The notes under the pieces were generated by a model, which was given only the letters and a program-made list of their open reading frames with translations, searched no databases and was not told where the DNA came from. A program made the translations under genes and the position numbers. Shown here piece by piece: positions 22,701 through 32,479 of a stretch of DNA of 64,000 nucleotides. Source of the DNA: Toxorhynchites rutilus septentrionalis (Eukaryota; Arthropoda; Insecta; Diptera; Culicidae); the NCBI RefSeq assembly GCF_029784135.1, contig NC_073745.1, forward strand, positions 308,092,834 to 308,156,833, in the 5' to 3' direction. Positions within the stretch are counted from its first letter, which is position 1; each line of letters opens with the position of its first letter.

Positions 22701-23002
22701 AAATATCAAGCATTGTCGAAATGCACTATGTGCCCATTTTTGATTGGTCCAGTTTGTGCTACTCAAATCGTACCGACCAAAACGGGCAACCAGAGCAGCA
22801 GCGAAATAGAATGAAGCACGATTGGAAAGGAAAAAGAAAAAATATGAACGAAACATTGGTCGCAGTCTCACACATGCGTAATTCTCGAGCCAGCCAGTCA
22901 GCTTAAAAATCCCCGCTCCGCTGCCGTAACGATCATTCTCATTCAAACCGTACACCACATCGGTTCGCATCACAACACATCAACAAACCAACCCAAGCAG
23001 CC

Positions 23003-23250
23003 ATGTCTGGACATGGTAAAGGAGGAAAAGTGAAGGGAAAGGCAAAATCCCGCTCGAACCGTGTTGATCTGGAGTTCCCCGCAAGGGTAGCTAGGCCGAG
23101 CGCGTTAGTACCAGTGCACCAGTCCACCTAGCCGGCGTTATATAGTTTCGGCCGCCGAAGTGATCGAGTTAGCTGGTAAAGCTGCTCGCGACGATAAGAA
23201 AACCCGCATTCGGAACAGAACACATTCGGTTCGGTGGACATCAAGTCAAC
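23003..23250 (+). pseudogene. Histone H2A pseudogene, unit 1
   Basis: Core histone H2A normally pairs with H2B in the nucleosome. The frame from ATG 23003 reads MSGHGKGGKVKGKAKSRSNR, the H2A N-terminus. About 25 bp covering the VGRIHRLL segment are then deleted, shifting the frame. Later VIELAGKAARDDKKTRIRNR matches the H2A region before the second half of the histone fold. The sequence then loses H2A similarity. A histone-like 5' region lies just upstream (GC-rich, ending ACCCAAGCAGCC). It shares non-histone changes with unit 3 (ATAGTTTCGGCCG, AACAGA, CATCAAGTCAACAAC), so both descend from one already altered copy. Confidence 0.85.
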
Positions 23251-23455
23251 AACAGGCAGTTGCAGCGAGTGGCGAGTGGCGAGTGGCAAACACAATCGCA
23301 AAACGGCATCAGGTAGCAGAAGAAAAAAGTTTGTTCTTTATACAAACTGCTTTGGTGGCAAATCCAGAACAAGGCAGCATCGAGGGCGTTTGAAATGGTT
23401 TTTTTCAAAACCACGAGTACTAAGTTTTCTAAATTGGAACCATTCCATAAAACAA

Positions 23456-23471
23456 GGCGCTTTTCAGGGCC
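23456..23471 (+). terminator. Histone 3' stem-loop of unit 1
   Basis: GGCGCTTTTCAGGGCC: a six-pair stem with one G-G mismatch around TTTC, preceded by AACAA and followed 12 bases later by the purine-rich AAAAAAGAG. This is the SLBP/U7-type signal of replication-dependent histone mRNAs, slightly decayed. It lies about 200 bp beyond the recognisable H2A homology. Confidence 0.7.
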
Positions 23472-23660
23472 ATTAAATCTTCCAAAAAAGAGTTTACGAA
23501 ATACAGTTCAATGCTTTTTAAAACAATATCCAAAATAATAATAAAACACAAATTGATTTTTTCATAATTTGTTTGCCAGGATATGATGAGTATGTGAATT
23601 TGGCAGTTGTTCTGAGCTTATTGATTTTCACCAATTCTTAAATTGCTTCTAGATTGAAAG

Positions 23661-23891
23661 TACAGTAATTTACACTTATCTCGACATTTAGCTAATTGGA
23701 CGGACCTGCAGTGCGACATATTTAGTTGGACATTTTTGTAAACATAGAGTTCGGGGTCCAAACTATGACCCCACATTGAAAGTCGACACTGTACCACTGT
23801 CATCGCAAATGTTCAATTACAGGTTAAAATTACCTCCAATCCGATACTGAGTGGTGGTAATGCGACGTGCCATTGAATGTAATTTACTGTA
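23661..23891. mobile_element. CAGTAATTTACA MITE, complete copy
   Basis: Inverted ends TACAGTAATTTACACTTA (23661) and GAATGTAATTTACTGTA (23875-23891). The TA at each border suggests a TA target. It is 231 bp with no ORF. Related sequence lies at 54394-54660 and an end at 4471-4496. The last 25 bp of the same MITE precede the third histone unit at 24608-24628, so insertion came before the histone unit was duplicated. Confidence 0.75.
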
Positions 23892-24046
23892 AAATATGTC
23901 ACAAGCTGGATGGGAAGAAATTTTCCAACTGTGAAAGCTGTGGCGAGTGGCAAATGCAATCGCTAAACAGGAAGGTTTAAACGAACAAGATGGGGATATC
24001 GAGTGATAACAAAACAATAAACTCTTTAGATTGAAGATAATTTTGT
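23892..24046 (+). repeat. Histone-derived unit 2 (3' portion only)
   Basis: ATGTCACAAGCTGGATGGGA through GGCGAGTGGCAAATGCAATC to ATCGAGTGATAACAAAACA matches unit 3 at 24635-24762 with few differences. GGCGAGTGGCAAACAC-like sequence also occurs at 23272-23300 in unit 1. The coding part of H2A is missing from this unit. Confidence 0.7.
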
Positions 24047-24062
24047 GATCCTGAAAAGGACC
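24047..24062 (-). terminator. Histone 3' stem-loop, inverted orientation
   Basis: On the minus strand GGTCCTTTTCAGGATC forms a six-pair stem (one G-T pair) around TTTC. Downstream on that strand comes ACAAAATTATC, then TCTAAAGAG. It faces units 1 to 3, as expected if a divergently arranged histone 3' end was captured with them. No histone coding frame is visible upstream of it on the minus strand (24063-24240). Confidence 0.6.
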
Positions 24063-24189
24063 CTTTTTAGCCTGCATGTGAATCCAACGAGCGAACAAAT
24101 CGTAATGAATGTATTTTTTGCCATCGCTCCCTTTTAACGCTCATTCGTTCGTCTCGTTGGACTCGCCCCTCTGGCTGAGTCTGCTGATT

Positions 24190-24296
24190 TGTCTCTATCC
24201 TGTGAGTGTGTACCTAGAGTATAAAACACGCGGACCCCAAAAAAAATATCTTATTTTCTTTTAAACCGTAAACCCGTGTGGTTGTACGGCATCGGC
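24190..24296 (+). promoter_or_regulatory. Histone-type promoter relic upstream of unit 3
   Basis: GAGTATAAAACACGCGG near 24216-24232 is a good TATA box with flanking G/C, about 65-80 bp before the H2A-like start. Upstream lie CATTCGTTCGTCTCG and CGCCCCTCTGG. This spacing is usual for compact histone gene promoters. Whether it still functions cannot be told. Confidence 0.4.
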
Positions 24297-24590
24297 ATCG
24301 TGGACGTAACAAAGGAAGACAAGTTAAGGGAAAGGCAAAGTCTCACTCGAACCGTGCAGGTCTCCAGTTCCCTGTTGGTCGCATTCACTGATTGCTCCGC
24401 AAGGGTAACAAGGCCGAACGGATTGGTGCCGGAGCACCAGTATACCTAACAGCGATTATAGAGTTTCGGCCGTCGGAGTGCTCGAGTTGGCTTGCAAAGC
24501 TGTTCACGACAATCAGAAAACCCGCATCAAGAACAGAGCAGCTTCGGTTAGGCGCTCATCAAGGCAACAATTAGTTTCAGTGAGTGGCAA
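24297..24590 (+). pseudogene. Histone H2A pseudogene, unit 3
   Basis: Starts at a degraded initiator (ATCGTGGACG where H2A genes have ATG-TCT-GGA-CG). It continues through [20 protein letters not shown], then a TGA where Arg is expected, then [16 protein letters not shown] and VYLTAIIEF, closely matching H2A. From residue about 70 it drifts ([13 protein letters not shown]). It keeps the VGRIH segment deleted in unit 1 and shares non-H2A changes with it. Not translatable as a histone. Confidence 0.85.
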
Positions 24591-24763
24591 AGTGTTTCTC
24601 CGGTACGTCGTATTAAATGTAATTTACTGAACAACATGTCACAAGCTGGATAGGAAGAAATTTTCCAACTGTGAAAGCTGTGGCGAGTGGCAAACGCAAT
24701 AGCTAAACAGGAAGGTTTAACCGAACAAGAACAAGATGGGAATATCGAGTGATAACAAAAACA

Positions 24764-24784
24764 CCAAAGGTTCTTTTCAGAACC
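24764..24784 (+). terminator. Near-canonical histone 3' processing signal of unit 3
   Basis: CCAAAGGTTCTTTTCAGAACC: a perfect six-pair stem around TTTC, with the consensus CCAAA flank, followed by ATCA and 12 bases later CATAAAGAG. It is the best preserved of the histone-type signals in the window, better kept than the H2A frame it terminates. Confidence 0.8.
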
Positions 24785-24962
24785 ATCAACATATTCATAA
24801 AGAGTAAACAGTAAACTAATCCATTTTTCAGGTAGATAGGTAGGTATTCACGTAGGAGAAGAAAATAAAACAATATATTTAAAATATATATTTAACAAAA
24901 GCTGTCCCCTTTGTATAGTCCTACGTCACTCCGGTTATGTCCCCGACATTACCCACCCGTCT

Positions 24963-25020
24963 TTTTCCACTTTTTCCCAAAAATGACCCTTTTCAAAAAA
25001 ACATAACAACTATTATTTTT
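24963..25020. repeat. Foldback repeat, copy 4, right part
   Basis: TTTTTCCACTTTTTCCCAAA and AATGACCCTTTTCAAAAAAA followed by ACATAAC continue the foldback consensus interrupted at 22478. The homology ends at about 25015, where a TTTAATGGGTCTGTAATGTA segment, also seen at 50165, begins. Confidence 0.6.
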
Positions 25021-25556
25021 ACGTTTAATGGGTCTGTAATGTATGTTTTAGCAACTTTAACATTTTTATTTTATTTTCATTTATTTTATTCAAATTTAAT
25101 AAGTAACTTGAGACTTTTATCTCTTTAATTGTTACACTGATTTACATACAAATGGTGCATTACTGATTTTAAAATTATTCACTGTTGCTTTGAAGAAATT
25201 CTTGAGTTTAACGACCAAAGTGCTCTATACATTTCCTCCTAAATACTGTTTGTGAATTTACAAGAGTTAACTCATTTGGCAATCAATTCCAGTGTGAAAT
25301 GCCTCTCACGAAGAAAGAGTTACTGGAAGTGAAGTGTCGTGGAATTGCATATTTTTTTGAGCGTAAACCTCTTAGAGTTACTAATTTTTCGTGTAAGTAG
25401 CCTGGGAGTTTTGTCCTTGCAAGGTTGAATAAAAAGATGCAACATCTCATCGGAGCAAATTTACCAAACGGACAACCAATCAGATGATATTGGAGGTGAG
25501 AGACTCTGGCAAATCTATTCAGTCTGCTTAAGTTTAGTATCAGTGCTGAGGAAAGA
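25021..25556. other. Non-coding stretch
   Basis: The first 50 bp (GGGTCTGTAATGTATGTTTT, AGCAACTTTAACA) recur at 50165-50212. The remainder is AT-rich and unassigned, ending at the T-run that is the poly(A) tail of the next element. Confidence 0.4.
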
Positions 25557-26077
25557 TTTTTTTTTTTTATCCAAAATATATATTTTTATTAAGGCTCATA
25601 TGGCGTCAACCTGACGGGGCCGGGAGTTCAATATTTCGACAATGTTTGCCTTATAACTATGTTAGTAATATGTAACCGATTACTCGCGGTTGGCTCGAGG
25701 TTAGTATTACAAGTGTTTTCGTAATTGTGATGTTGCTGTCTTCAATGATCTGTACCTGTGCCCGACACGGGATACTTCCTATTGGGATGCAGCTGACCAT
25801 TAATCAGCAACGCCCCCCTAGTCTGTACCCCATATCTAGCGTGGTGCGTCTTTTCGAGGAATCCAGGATAGAATGGTCACTAGCCGGTGCAATCATCAGC
25901 TCGTGTAGAGTTGTCATGAGCGGTACAACCTTTGGCTCTTGTTGAATGATCAGTGGACTGCACAACCTTTGGCCCGTGCATCTGTAAAGAGTGTGTGTAT
26001 GTATTGCCGCGACTAAGTAAAAGTTTATAGATCGGATAGGAGGGATACGAAACAGGGACACAACGAAGGAAAAATCA

Positions 26078-29000
26078 TTAAACGTTGACATCGGCGTTCC
26101 TGAGGAACAGGTATAGATGAAGCAGAAGATCAGGATCACGGCTACCTAAGATATCCCGGACGGGGATATCCGATTGTCTGCCTTTTGCTCTCAGTGCTCT
26201 AGAGAGCTGAGAGCGAGCAGCATGGAACCGGATACACGACCAGACAACATGCTCGATGTCGTGGTAGCCATCGCCACAATCACAAAGATTGTTTGCTGCG
26301 AGCCCAATTCGATAGAGATGCGCGTTTAGGTTGTAGTGATTGGACATAAGCCGAGATATCACGCGAATGAAATCACGACCGACATTCAATCCCTTAAACC
26401 AAGCTTTCGTCGAAACCTTAGGGATAATCGTGTGTAACCAACGACCGAACTCATCTTCACTCCACATGCGCTGCCAACTAACGAGTGTGTGCTGACGAGG
26501 AATGTGAAAAAATTCGTTATAAGCAATTTGCCTTTCAAAAAGTGTGCCTTCTGAAGCGCCCACCTTAGCTAGCGAGTCCGCTTTCTCATTCCCCGGAATC
26601 GAACAATGAGAGGGAACCCATGCTAAGGTAATCTTGAATAATTTTTCGACTAAAACACTCAATAGATGTCTTATTCTTGTTAGGAAATAAGATGAGCGTT
26701 TATCAACTTTCATTGAGCGGATTGCCTCTATTGAGCTGAGACTGTCTGAAAAAATAAAATAATGGTCGATGGGCAATGTTTCAATGATCCCTAATGCGTA
26801 ATATATCGCACCCAGTTCAGCGACATACACGGAACAAGGATCTTTGAGTTTGAAAGAGGCACTGGAATTTTCATTGAAGATGCCGAAGCCAGTGGACCCG
26901 TTTATGCATGAACCGTCAGTAAAGAACATTTTATCAGATCTAACTTTCCCATATTCTGCCGAAAATATCTCCGGAATATAATCGGAGCGTAGATGATCTG
27001 GGATTCCATGGGTCTTTTGTCGCATGGACAGATCAAAATTGACAGAGGAATTGCAAAAGTATGGGAAGCAAACTTGGTTGGAGATGCCCGGTGAAGGGTG
27101 CACTTCATGGGTAAGGTACTCATGGTATAAAGACATAAAACTTGACTGAGGAGTCAGTTGGAGTAGATTTTCGAAGTTATCAATCACCAATGGATTCATG
27201 ATCTTGCAACGGATGAGAAATCTGAAGGATAATTCTGTGAACCGAAGAGCAAGCGGGGGTACTCCTGCCAAAACTTCGAGACTCATCGTATGTGTCGAAT
27301 GCAAACACCCCATGGCTATACGCAAGCAACGATATTGTATTCTCTCCAGCTTGAGAATATGAATCCTGGCAGCTGATCGGAAGCAAAAACTGCCATATTC
27401 TAACACTGATAATATCGTTGTTTTGTATAACTGAATGAGGTCTCCTGGATGGGCACCCCACCATGTTCCGGTTATTGTTTGGAGAAAATTGATTCTTTGC
27501 TGGCATTTCTGTTTCAAATACGCAATGTGTATTCCCCAGGTACATTTAGAGTCAAAATATACTCCAAGGTATTTGAAAAACATCGAGTGCTTGATCGTTT
27601 TGCCGGATAGGTGAAGCTGGAATTGGGCGGGTTCGTGCTTTCTAGAAAAAAGGACCATTTCAGTTTTCTCCGTAGAGAATTCGATACCCAGCTTGAGAGC
27701 CCACGTGAACAGGTTGTTCAGGGTATCTTGCAAGGATTTTTGCAGAACGGCGGGATTAGTACCCGTGATGGAAATAACTCCATCGTCTGCAAGTTGTCTC
27801 AACTTGCAGTCTCTAGTTAGACAATCATCTATATCATTGACGTAAAAACTGTACAAGAGGGGGCTTAGGCAGGAGCCTTGTGGGAGGCCCATAAAACTGT
27901 AACGAGAAGATTTCAAGCTGCCATGATTGAAAAACATGTGCTTTTCTGAGAGTAAATTGTACAGGAAATTATTCAGAATTGGTGAAAGTCCACGATTATG
28001 AAGTTTCTCTGAGAGAATTTCCATGGAAACTGAATCAAATGCCCCTTTGATATCGAGAAAAACGGAAGCCATTTGTTCTTTGCGAGCAAATGCGATTTGG
28101 ATTTCAGAAGATAGCAGCGCGAGACAATCGTTCGTCCCTTTACCTCGGCGGAAGCCAAACTGCGTATTTGACAGCAAATTGTTCGTTTCAACCCACTTGT
28201 CCAAACGAAGTAGAATCATTTTCTCTAACAATTTACGAATACAGGATAACATTGCAATCGGCCTATACGAGTTGTGATCGCAAGCCGGCTTGTTGGGTTT
28301 CCGTATGGCTATCACTCTCACTTGTCTCCAGTCATGCGGGACTATATTCAGCTCCAGAAACTTGTTGAACAAGTTCAGCAAACGCTGTTTTGCCAAGTCG
28401 GGAAGATTCTTCAACAAGTTGAATTTAATCTTGTCCGACCCCGGAGCTGAATTGTTACATGAGAGAAGTGCAATTGAGAATTCTACCATCGAAAAATTCT
28501 CATAATCGCCTTGGAGCGGAATGTCGCGTACGACGTTTTGTGCAGGAACGGAATCGGGACAAACCTTTCTTGCAAATTTGAAAATCCAACGGTCAGAGTA
28601 TTCCTCACTTTCATTTGTATGGTTCCAGCCACGCATTCTCCTAGCCGTATTCCAAAGAGTGCTCATAGCGGTCTCCCTTGACAAACCATTGACGAACTTC
28701 CGCCAATATCCACGCTTTTTTGCTTTAATCAGACCTTTTAGTTTGGCTTCTAGAGATTGGTACTTTCGAAACCATTCCACTAATCCAGTTTTCCTGAATT
28801 TTTTGAAAGCGGATGATTTTTCAAGGTAGACCTTTGAGCACTCCTTGTCCCACCAAAGTGATGGAGGACGACGTCGGAAAGTGGTAGCAGGAACACGTTT
28901 CTTTTGAGCTTGAAGTGCGCTTTCGTAAATCAAACTCGATATAAAGTTATACTCTTCGAGTGGAGGAAGTTCATGCATTGAAACAAGTGCTTCAGATATT

Positions 29001-29713
29001 ATTTCTGCAAATTTTCTCCAGTCAATATTTTTCGTGAGGTCATACGCAATATCGACTGACTCACGAGAACCTGATTCATTGGCGATCGATAAAATTATTG
29101 GCAGATGATCACTACCGTGGGGATCTTGGATTACCTTCCACGTGCAATCCAGGGATAATGAAGAAGAGCAAAGTGATATGTCTAGCATACTTGCCCGTGC
29201 AGGAGGGTTGGCTATCCTAGTTGCTTCCCCTGTATTTAAAACTGTCATGTTGAAGTTGTCGCACAGATCATAAATCAACGTGGCACGGCTGTCATCATAG
29301 TGTGACCCCCATGCTGTTCCATGGGAGTTGAGGTCACCTAAGATTAGCCGCGGCTCCGGCAATGGAGGAATATATATCGAGGCAATGCAGAAGTCTTTGC
29401 CATTGATTTGTGTCTGGCAAGCGACAACTTCAATGCCTATCATCGATGGGAGAGTGACTCTATAGAAGGAGTGACATTTTTTGATCCCCAATAGTACGCC
29501 ACCAAACGAGTCATTTCGATCGAGGCGAATAATGTTGAAATCGTGGAAATTCAGCTCGTCGGCTGAAGAAAGCCATGTTTCACAGAGGGAAAATACATCA
29601 CAGTTAGAACTATGAACTAAAAATTTAAATTGATCTAGTTTAGGGATGATGCTTCTGCAATTCCACTGTATTACAGTGGTCAAATCCTTGACCTCTTGCA
29701 CTGAATCAGGCAT
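26078..29713 (-). CDS. Loner/I-like ORF2: endonuclease, reverse transcriptase, RNase H (open)
   Basis: A 1211-codon uninterrupted polyprotein for target-primed reverse transcription. The endonuclease occupies about residues 14-215: VIQWNCRS, SLCETWLSS, LGDLNSHGTAWG and GSDHLPI. RT lies at about 450-740: RPIAMLSCIRKLLEKM, VFLDIKGAFDSVS, GLPQGSCLSPLLYSFYVN and the catalytic RQLADDGV. RNase H lies at about 930-1080: FFTDGSC (Asp), ELGAIYYAL (Glu), FSDSLSS (Asp) and ADSLAK (Asp), with WVPSHCSIPGNE. A CDCGDGYHDIEHVVWSC zinc-like motif is near the C-terminus. Every catalytic residue I looked for is present. The start ATG at 29713 overlaps the ORF1 stop by 8 bp, a coupling usual for such elements. 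This is the best preserved retroelement frame in the window. Confidence 0.88.
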   Translation of the reverse strand: MPDSVQEVKDLTTVIQWNCRSIIPKLDQFKFLVHSSNCDVFSLCETWLSSADELNFHDFNIIRLDRNDSFGGVLLGIKKCHSFYRVTLPSMIGIEVVACQTQINGKDFCIASIYIPPLPEPRLILGDLNSHGTAWGSHYDDSRATLIYDLCDNFNMTVLNTGEATRIANPPARASMLDISLCSSSLSLDCTWKVIQDPHGSDHLPIILSIANESGSRESVDIAYDLTKNIDWRKFAEIISEALVSMHELPPLEEYNFISSLIYESALQAQKKRVPATTFRRRPPSLWWDKECSKVYLEKSSAFKKFRKTGLVEWFRKYQSLEAKLKGLIKAKKRGYWRKFVNGLSRETAMSTLWNTARRMRGWNHTNESEEYSDRWIFKFARKVCPDSVPAQNVVRDIPLQGDYENFSMVEFSIALLSCNNSAPGSDKIKFNLLKNLPDLAKQRLLNLFNKFLELNIVPHDWRQVRVIAIRKPNKPACDHNSYRPIAMLSCIRKLLEKMILLRLDKWVETNNLLSNTQFGFRRGKGTNDCLALLSSEIQIAFARKEQMASVFLDIKGAFDSVSMEILSEKLHNRGLSPILNNFLYNLLSEKHMFFNHGSLKSSRYSFMGLPQGSCLSPLLYSFYVNDIDDCLTRDCKLRQLADDGVISITGTNPAVLQKSLQDTLNNLFTWALKLGIEFSTEKTEMVLFSRKHEPAQFQLHLSGKTIKHSMFFKYLGVYFDSKCTWGIHIAYLKQKCQQRINFLQTITGTWWGAHPGDLIQLYKTTILSVLEYGSFCFRSAARIHILKLERIQYRCLRIAMGCLHSTHTMSLEVLAGVPPLALRFTELSFRFLIRCKIMNPLVIDNFENLLQLTPQSSFMSLYHEYLTHEVHPSPGISNQVCFPYFCNSSVNFDLSMRQKTHGIPDHLRSDYIPEIFSAEYGKVRSDKMFFTDGSCINGSTGFGIFNENSSASFKLKDPCSVYVAELGAIYYALGIIETLPIDHYFIFSDSLSSIEAIRSMKVDKRSSYFLTRIRHLLSVLVEKLFKITLAWVPSHCSIPGNEKADSLAKVGASEGTLFERQIAYNEFFHIPRQHTLVSWQRMWSEDEFGRWLHTIIPKVSTKAWFKGLNVGRDFIRVISRLMSNHYNLNAHLYRIGLAANNLCDCGDGYHDIEHVVWSCIRFHAARSQLSRALRAKGRQSDIPVRDILGSRDPDLLLHLYLFLRNADVNV

Positions 29714-31117
29714 CGAGGGAAATGAACGCTGCTAAAAAACCACATTTTTCTTTCAAAAATGTTCTCACAATCGGAAGCAAACATAATACTATGCTTTTAA
29801 GAGGGTCATTTATATTTAGAGCATTTAAAATGTTGTCCACCAGGTCAGAAAGCGCAAGCAAACCAGATTGTGGCTGTTGCCTCGACCGCGAAAATGGAAC
29901 AGACGAGGTGGGTGCTGCTCCGGGAAGTGTTGAGGACCCCTGGTGCGTGGAAGAACAGCTTAAACCAGGAGGTACTTGCTTCGGTCTATTCTCAGCACGT
30001 TCAATTCGAGTTTTCATTCCAACTTGGGAAGTTTCGGTCGTCTTTCTGGGGAGTGAAGGAAAAGAAGTAATTTTTCTTTTCCTAATGGCACCCTGCGATG
30101 TACCGGAACTTCCTGCATTGGGAGCGTCTGCAACAGGCTCGTCGTTCTGCAGAATGGAGTAGGGATTGTCCTGAGTCGTTGGAACGGAACTCTTAAGCAT
30201 TTCTGCATAAGTCCGCTTGGAACGTTCCTTTAAGGAACGCTTGATTTTTTCCCCTCGTTGTTTGTACACCGGGCATTGAATAATATCATGAGGAGTCCCG
30301 CCGCAATGAAGACACTTGTGCTCTTTCGCGCAAGGATTCTCATCATGGCTCTCTCCACAATCTGCGCAACGTTTTTTATTGCAACAATAGGCGGCCGTGT
30401 GACCGAGTTGCATACATTTGTTGCATTTCATTACCCGGGGTACAAACAACCGAACAGGTAAACGAAGTGCACCTATTGCAACGTAGTTTGGAAGGGCGGA
30501 ACCCTCAAAAGTCACACGAAAAGAGTTTGTCCGATTGAGAACCCTTTTGTCATTTTTTGTGACACAGATTTCAGTCGATCGCATGCAAGAATCTTCACAG
30601 TTTTTAGTGAAGAGTTCTTGAAGCGACCGACACCATCGATAATCTCTTTTCGAGTCAAACCCTTTTCGGTTATTACGCCGTCTATTTCGACGTTGCAATA
30701 GGGCACGTATACGCGATACTCAATCGCAAAGAGGTCGCAGCGCGTGATTTCGTTCGCTTGGGTCCTGCTTGAGACGACAACTCGTAGTTTGTCTGGCCCC
30801 ATCCGTGTAATCTCGGTAACTGCAGAAAACTTCTGAGTAAGTTCCTTCGAGATACGAATGACATTGAGAGGTTTAGATTTTCGTCTAAAGTATACAATGA
30901 ATGGGCCTTTGGAGCCTTCATGGTATTCTTTTGGACGAAAATCCTGTTTTTCGTCAATGTCCTCATCTTCGGAACTTCCAACTTCATATACCGAAGTTTC
31001 TTCCTCAACTTCAGCTTCATCTTCCTGCTCTTCAGGAGGAGGATCGGTATCGGAAATATTCAATGGCGTCGATGGGGGATCCTTCCCGCCCTCAGCCATA
31101 TCAAAAAAATCGGTCAA
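29706..31117 (-). pseudogene. Loner/I-like ORF1 (gag-like), one frameshift
   Basis: RNA-binding protein that would package the element's transcript. The first frame (31117 to about 30555) begins MTDFFDMAEGGKDPP, has an acidic stretch (EEQEDEAEVEEE), and continues with VYFRRKSKPLNVIRIS. The second frame (to 29706) contains three zinc knuckles: CNKCMQLGHTAAYC, CADCGESHDENPC and CLHCGGTPHDIIQC. A basic, Ser/Pro-rich tail and a hydrophobic SIVLCLLPIVRTFL segment follow. The frames meet at a run of six A (30553-30558), where one base is missing or gained. No canonical -1 slippery heptamer in phase is visible, so mutation or sequencing error is likelier than programmed shifting. Confidence 0.8.
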
Positions 31118-31213
31118 CTGTTCGATATGAACAGAATATAATGATAATCAAAATAAATAAATAATTGAAAAAAATATTTTTTATAAGGTTATGATGCGAA
31201 TATTAAATTCAAT

Positions 31214-32400
31214 TTATTTTATGTTAAATAAAATGATAAAATGAAAAAAAAATTCCAATAAAAGTTCAACGGTATATAAGAAATAATGATCACCCCTAAT
31301 GCCAACGTTTGCCGATTTGGTTAACACAAAGTTGAACAATGGTGTAAATCGTGCACAGAAGGTAGAAGGAATGATAGGGAAACAAAAGAAAAATAAATTT
31401 CTACTTGCCGCGGCTGTGTGGCGTGTGTGATGAATGTGTCTGATTTGGATCCTCAGCGCGCACCACTTTAAACTTCGCACCACTCGCAAGCGCAACCGGT
31501 GAAAAAGGACACTATTATTCGATGTGAAAAAAACACCTTTGTTGGATCGATTAAAAACTTGTCCGATCTGCTTGCGAGTTGTCGAACCAAACCAATCGAA
31601 TTCCTTGTCATTAATTGAATTCAACAACGTACGAAGGCTACCATATACTTTTCCACATTGTTTGAAAATATATTTATCAAAGCTAAAATTAGATTGAATA
31701 ACTATACCAAGACTCAAACCACTTTCAACATATTGAATTACTGAGCTATTAAACTGCAGCATTGGTTTGAGAATTTTGTTAGATTGTGAGTTGTTTATGA
31801 ATAATGCATTGGTTTTATTGGCATTCAGCAAAAGTTTATTTCTGTACGACCATTCATGTATTCTGTCAAGATCCCCATTTATTTTTCTTGAAATAGCCGT
31901 TGCTGTATTATCCAGACAGTCGAAGTTTTATCTGGACATCTTAATGTACAATGAGAATAAGATTGGTCCTAATATCGAGCCTTGAGGTACTCCAGAGGAT
32001 ATTGGAAGAAATCTAGAATAAACACCTTTATTAAAAACGGTCTGACTTCGTCCTATTAGATACGATCGCACCAATGTCGTTGCATGACTCGAGAAATCGA
32101 AGTCTTGCAACAATTCTTCACACAAAATTTCGTGGGAAATCGTGTCAAGAGCTTTTGAAAAGTCTAGAAGTAATAGGGCAAAAGGTCGGCCCTTATCCAG
32201 AATAAGTCCAATATCATCAAACACCTTCAGCATTGCGGTTTTTGTGCTGTTATGGGGACGATAACCAGATTGCATCGAACTTAACAGGTTATTTTGTTTT
32301 ATATGATGACAAATTTGCGTTTTAATAATTCGTTCAAATACCTTGGACGACGCACAAAGTATACTTATAGGGCGCAAATTTTGGATGTTATTTATGTTTG
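31214..32400 (-). pseudogene. Jockey/CR1-group reverse transcriptase relic
   Basis: The frame 32377-31928 gives MRPISILCASSKVFERII, LLLLDFSKALDTISHEI and SSGVPQGSILGPILFSLYI. A second frame from 31831 gives MLNANKTNALFIN and LGIVIQSNFSFDKYI. The segment that should carry the catalytic FADD lies between them and is not in frame. The 5' portion is cut off near 32400. This is not the same element as the intact LINE to its left, because it lacks the RNase H arrangement and has a different RT sequence. Confidence 0.7.
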
Positions 32401-32479
32401 CCTTTTTCTCTTATCGAAATTATTTTAGTTTTTTTCCATTCATCGGGAATAACACTAGTAGTTATAATAGAATTGAATG

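Larger units (their letters stand above)
22479..24962 (+). mobile_element. GACGTAG-ended element carrying histone H2A-derived units
   Basis: The left end TTTGACGTAGGACTACGTCT (22481) is matched in inverse at the right by TAGTCCTACGTCACTCCGG (24916). The empty site can be reconstructed, because foldback sequence lies on both sides. The subterminal module at 22560-22700 is shared with the element at 33.5 kb. The interior holds two degenerate H2A copies, a third partial unit, a MITE, and three histone 3' stem-loops. No transposase is present, so the element is non-autonomous or dead. The family class is not determined. Confidence 0.6.
25557..31150 (-). mobile_element. Loner/I-like non-LTR retrotransposon, nearly complete
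   Basis: Minus-strand element of about 5.6 kb with ORF1 (nucleic-acid-binding, CCHC), ORF2 (endonuclease, RT, RNase H), a 3' UTR and a poly(A) tail (T-run at 25558-25570). The 3' UTR word AACCGATTACTCGCGGTT (minus-strand complement at 25677) is conserved in the truncated copies at 35.7-38.6, 50.6 and 62.6 kb, tying them to one lineage. The 5' border is uncertain. Little sequence precedes ORF1, so the 5' UTR is very short or truncated. I did not find a target duplication. An RNase H domain in ORF2 together with EEP places it in the I group, and mosquito Loner is the closest family I know. Confidence 0.8.

Noticed and set aside
23003..24590. Functional histone H2A genes
   Set aside because: Unit 1 has a frame-shifting deletion of the VGRIH segment. 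Unit 3 has lost its start codon and has a stop within the fold.
30512..30698. Programmed -1 frameshift in LINE ORF1
   Set aside because: The six-A run is not in phase with a canonical X-XXY-YYZ heptamer, so a simple indel or sequencing error is the plainer reading.
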